DNA from: Bacillota bacterium | Lineage (GTDB): Bacteria; Bacillota_A; Clostridia; Lutisporales; Lutisporaceae | Reading direction: 5' to 3' | NCBI GenBank assembly: GCA_022706865.1 | Contig: JAKJBT010000031.1 | Location: 1 to 17,670, forward strand | DNA: 17,670 nt | In this document: positions 15,103 through 17,670 of the stretch, one piece after another | Position numbering within the stretch: position 1 is the stretch's first letter | Layout of the letters: each line of letters opens with the position of its first letter | Program-made: the position numbers and the translations under genes | The notes under the pieces: model-generated | What the model saw: only the letters and a program-made list of their open reading frames with translations | Databases searched by the model: none | What the model was told of the DNA's origin: nothing

Positions 15103-15110
15103 CTGCTCCT
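15079..15110. terminator. Hairpin at the end of spoVAEA, shared with the converging PBP gene
   Basis: AGGAGCAG (15079-15086) pairs perfectly with CTGCTCCT (15103-15110); an inner GTG/CAC adds 3 bp. The spoVAEA stop (15100-15102) lies in the loop region. On the - strand the stem is followed by TTTTAATTATTT, a fair U-tract for the PBP transcript; on the + strand no clear U-tract follows. Confidence 0.6.
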
Positions 15111-15126
15111 ATCGTTCATCAAACTA

Positions 15127-17457
15127 TTAATATTCTTCACCCTCAATGTCTAACTCTCCCTCCAGCGGATCCTCCTCAATAACCGGCTCGGTATGAATAT
15201 CGCAGGGCTCTGTTGGTGCCTCATATATCAAATCTGCCGGAAGCTGTTTCTGATCCGGTTCCGGTATAAAAGGCTCTATTCTTTGGATGAATACCTGGGA
15301 CTGTACACTTGGTGCCGGACAGAATTCCGTTGCGAGTTTTTTCGAATCCGCACAAACATCTCTGATTACATGAACATCACAAATGCTTTCTGCATCCGGT
15401 TCGGTGCCTTTAATAAACAGCTCGGATCTTACCCTGGTGCCTCTTGGGTCAAGGGCGCACAGCTCAGAGGGCCTTTTCCCCGACACAGTACAGATGTTTA
15501 CAGACACAAATCCCCCGGGCTGCTCGAAATTTTTGACCTCAAGGTTCTTATGGATCTCTTCCATAACAGCCTTCCAAAGCTTTGCCGGATAACTGCCTCC
15601 GGTGAAGTTCATAGGCTTGGGCTCATCATGCCCTATCCATACAGAGGCCGTATAATACGGGCTGTAGCCTGTAAACCATGCATCTACGTTTTTCGTAGTA
15701 GTACCTGTCTTACCGGCAACAGGCATCTTGGACAATGCCGCATTGCCGCCGGTACCGCCTCTTACAACACCCCTCATTAGATCTACCATGAGATAGGAAA
15801 CCTGCTCGCTTATTACTTTTTCTTTCATCGGTTTGTTTTCAAAAATCACCTTTCCATCCTTGTCAAGAATCTTTGTAAAGGAGATGGGTTTTATATAAAT
15901 GCCCTTATTGGGAAAAACACTGAAAGCAGCGGCCATTTCTATTGGTTTTACCCCGTTGGTAACTCCGCCGAGAGCAAGAGGGGAAAGGCTTTCGTCATTT
16001 GTGACGCCGTTATCCTCTCTTGTGACTAAAGTTGTAATTCCGAATTTTTTCAGGTATTCCATGGAACGCTGTATTCCAACATCCTGCAATATTTTAACTG
16101 CAACCACATTTGTTGACTGCTGCAAGGCTTCTCTTGCAGTAACAAGGCCTTTAAAATTATTGCTGTAGTTGCGGGGTTTGAAGTTTCCAAAAGTAACAGG
16201 AGCGTCGTCTATAACAGTTCCGGCAGTATAACCGTTGTCCAGAGCCGGTGTATAAACAGCAAGGGGCTTAATGGTAGAACCCGGCTGGCGTAATGATTGA
16301 GTAGCCCTATTAAGCCCTCTTCTAACCTTTTCGCTTCTGCCGCCCATTACAGCCTTTATTTCGCCGGTTCCGTTTTCAATTACAATTACGGCTGCCTCAG
16401 GCTGAAGAATACCGTTAGCATCTTCCTCACTCTCAGGGAAAAGCTTGGTATCTTTAAAAGTTTCTTCAACTATTCCCTGTATATCCGTGTCAATAGTGGC
16501 TATTATTCTAAGCCCGCCGTTAAAAAGCTTTATTTCAGCTTCTTCCTTGCTGAGCCCAAGCTCTTTCTGCAGTGTTTCCGTAACATCACTGATAATCATG
16601 TCCGCAAAGTATGTGGTCTCGACTTCTTTTTGTATCTTTGACAGTTTTATTTCCTGCTTCATTGCCTCATCATACTCTTCTTGAGAAATAAGGCCTTGAG
16701 CAAGCATTTCCCTAAGCACAATTTCTTTTTTGCCCATGGATTTTTCATAGTTCAAATAAGGTGAGTACAAGGAAGGATATTGAGTTATACCTGCTATAGT
16801 TGCACACTCTGCCAGAGTCAGCTGGTCCGGTTCCTTTCCGAAATAGTACAAAGCCGCAGCCTTAACTCCCGAAACATTATGCCCCAGTGGTGCGGTATTA
16901 AGGTACGCTTCCAATATCTGATCCTTGGTAAACCTTCTTTCCAGCTGAAGGGCATAATACATTTCAACTACTTTTCTCTTCCATTTTTTTTCGGGATTAA
17001 GGTATACATTCTTGATAAGCTGCTGCGTGATAGTGCTGGCACCTTGAGACAGGTCCATTTTCTGAAGGTCGGCTTTTAAGGCGCCAAAAATACGATATAT
17101 ATCAATGCCTTTATGATCCATAAATCTTTTATCTTCAATAGCTATAAAGGCATTTCGCAGATTCTGGGGTATCTGATCTATAGTAACCATGGTACGGTTC
17201 TCATTTGCATGCAGCGTGTCAATAACCTTATCATTCTTATCCACGATATATGTAGTCTGATTCAAGTCAAACAATTCATCCACATTAAGCGGCCTTGCGG
17301 CTTTTATCCAGGAATATGCAGTACCCAGCGCAACGCTGCCGCTCACAAGAATTATAAAGAGAAGAAGAAGTACGATAAATCTTAAGAACCTGCCAACAGA
17401 GAAGGTTCTTTTTTTCTTTTTATTCTTCTTGGGAGTGTTTGTCTCTTTTTCGCTCAT
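15127..17457 (-). CDS. Class A (bifunctional) penicillin-binding protein, PBP1A family
   Basis: A 776-residue enzyme that polymerises and cross-links peptidoglycan outside the membrane. A Lys-rich cytoplasmic tail is followed by one membrane segment (about residues 26-48). The GT51 glycosyltransferase domain has 'IEDKRFMDHKGID' with catalytic Glu108 and 'QGASTITQQLIKN' (138-150). The transpeptidase domain has the three penicillin-binding motifs: STIK (Ser394 to Lys397), STN (448-450) and KTG (583-585). The C-terminal part holds paired Cys and a strongly acidic end ('EEDPLEGELDIEGEEY'). A longer frame to TTG 17472 would translate the GGAGG ribosome site, so ATG 17457, 6 bases after that site, is the start. 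A housekeeping wall-growth role is likely given its sigma-A-type promoter; a sporulation role is not shown. Confidence 0.94.
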   Translation of the reverse strand: MSEKETNTPKKNKKKKRTFSVGRFLRFIVLLLLFIILVSGSVALGTAYSWIKAARPLNVDELFDLNQTTYIVDKNDKVIDTLHANENRTMVTIDQIPQNLRNAFIAIEDKRFMDHKGIDIYRIFGALKADLQKMDLSQGASTITQQLIKNVYLNPEKKWKRKVVEMYYALQLERRFTKDQILEAYLNTAPLGHNVSGVKAAALYYFGKEPDQLTLAECATIAGITQYPSLYSPYLNYEKSMGKKEIVLREMLAQGLISQEEYDEAMKQEIKLSKIQKEVETTYFADMIISDVTETLQKELGLSKEEAEIKLFNGGLRIIATIDTDIQGIVEETFKDTKLFPESEEDANGILQPEAAVIVIENGTGEIKAVMGGRSEKVRRGLNRATQSLRQPGSTIKPLAVYTPALDNGYTAGTVIDDAPVTFGNFKPRNYSNNFKGLVTAREALQQSTNVVAVKILQDVGIQRSMEYLKKFGITTLVTREDNGVTNDESLSPLALGGVTNGVKPIEMAAAFSVFPNKGIYIKPISFTKILDKDGKVIFENKPMKEKVISEQVSYLMVDLMRGVVRGGTGGNAALSKMPVAGKTGTTTKNVDAWFTGYSPYYTASVWIGHDEPKPMNFTGGSYPAKLWKAVMEEIHKNLEVKNFEQPGGFVSVNICTVSGKRPSELCALDPRGTRVRSELFIKGTEPDAESICDVHVIRDVCADSKKLATEFCPAPSVQSQVFIQRIEPFIPEPDQKQLPADLIYEAPTEPCDIHTEPVIEEDPLEGELDIEGEEY

Positions 17458-17498
17458 CTTATACCTCCACAAGGATAGATGCTATATGTAATGCAATT

Positions 17499-17527
17499 AT
17501 TATATCATAGAAGATTTTTTATGGCAA
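17499..17527 (-). promoter_or_regulatory. Strong sigma-A promoter of the PBP gene
   Basis: On the - strand TTGCCA (17527-17522, 5 of 6 to consensus), a 17-base spacer and a perfect TATAAT (17504-17499) preceded by TG, giving an extended -10. Confidence 0.7.
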
Positions 17528-17559
17528 ACCCAGTGAGATTCATGTTACTGTCAAGTAAA

Positions 17560-17670
17560 TGTTGGCAACTTATCTTCATACAAATTTTTTGTAAATGTAT
17601 TTGTAAATTTGATCGCATTTATTCCACGATCCTATTGACATGGGGACCCCTGCACCCTCTGGACACCTGT
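17560..17670. other. Non-coding right edge, possible insertion-sequence end
   Basis: No gene is seen in the last 110 bases. From TG at 17560 the text reads TGTTGGCAACTTATC, then holds a 9-bp direct repeat TTTGTAAAT (17588-17596 and 17600-17608), a TTGACA box (17635-17640) and the palindrome GGGGACCCC (17642-17650). Multiple short repeats plus a -35-like box resemble the ends of IS21-family elements as I remember them. The element body would lie beyond the window, so this is only a suspicion. Confidence 0.2.

Overview
The window looks like chromosomal DNA from an endospore-forming, low-to-medium GC member of the Clostridia. The evidence is a complete forward sporulation block (spoIIAA-spoIIAB-sigF, then spoVAC-spoVAD-spoVAEB-spoVAEA), a clostridial-style dTMP kinase, strong AGGAGG-type ribosome binding sites and AT-rich intergenic DNA. 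Genus cannot be fixed from the sequence alone. No rRNA, tRNA or CRISPR array was seen.

Layout. (1) Bases 1-1982, forward: the 3' part of a class II (zinc) aldolase and an FGGY-family sugar kinase, probably a sugar-catabolic pair, closed by a hairpin terminator near 2046-2068. (2) 2151-5400, forward: S-methyl-5'-thioadenosine phosphorylase (mtnP), a thymidylate-kinase-family protein with an unusual P-loop, and a large unrecognised lipoprotein richer in GC than its neighbours. A bidirectional terminator (5417-5454) separates these from converging genes. (3) 10150-5465, reverse: a MurG/MGDG-synthase-like glycosyltransferase, spermidine synthase (speE), an arginine-decarboxylase-type enzyme (speA) and cytoplasmic L-asparaginase. 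Between speE and speA there is a good sigma-A-type promoter followed by a terminator-like hairpin inside the presumed speA leader. (4) 10346-11930, forward: a SigH-type promoter and the spoIIA operon (anti-anti-sigma factor, anti-sigma kinase, sigma F). (5) 11929-12220: a 292-bp imperfect palindrome that begins inside the sigF stop codon and is followed by the operon's terminator. (6) 12324-12600: two tiny overlapping unrecognised ORFs, one with a membrane segment. (7) 12619-15102: the spoVA genes, tightly packed, ending in a hairpin whose loop holds the last stop codon. (8) 17457-15127, reverse: a bifunctional class A penicillin-binding protein with its own strong promoter. (9) From about 17560 to the right edge: non-coding DNA that may be the end of an insertion sequence.

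How the genes fit together. SpoIIAA, SpoIIAB and sigma F form the partner-switching circuit that turns on forespore transcription. The SpoVA proteins act later in the same compartment, making the channel that moves Ca-dipicolinate into the spore and out at germination. speA and speE are polyamine-synthesis steps, and mtnP removes the methylthioadenosine that spermidine synthase releases, so parts of the middle of the window form a polyamine neighbourhood on two converging strands. The speB/speD-type steps are not here.

Several longest-ORF starts run backwards through the ribosome binding site or lack one. The preferred starts used here are tmk 2952, speE 8992, glycosyltransferase 10150, spoVAD 13104, spoVAEB 14132 and PBP 17457. 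The parts that no standard family explains are the palindrome after sigF, the two small ORFs before spoVAC, the speA leader hairpin and the lipoprotein.
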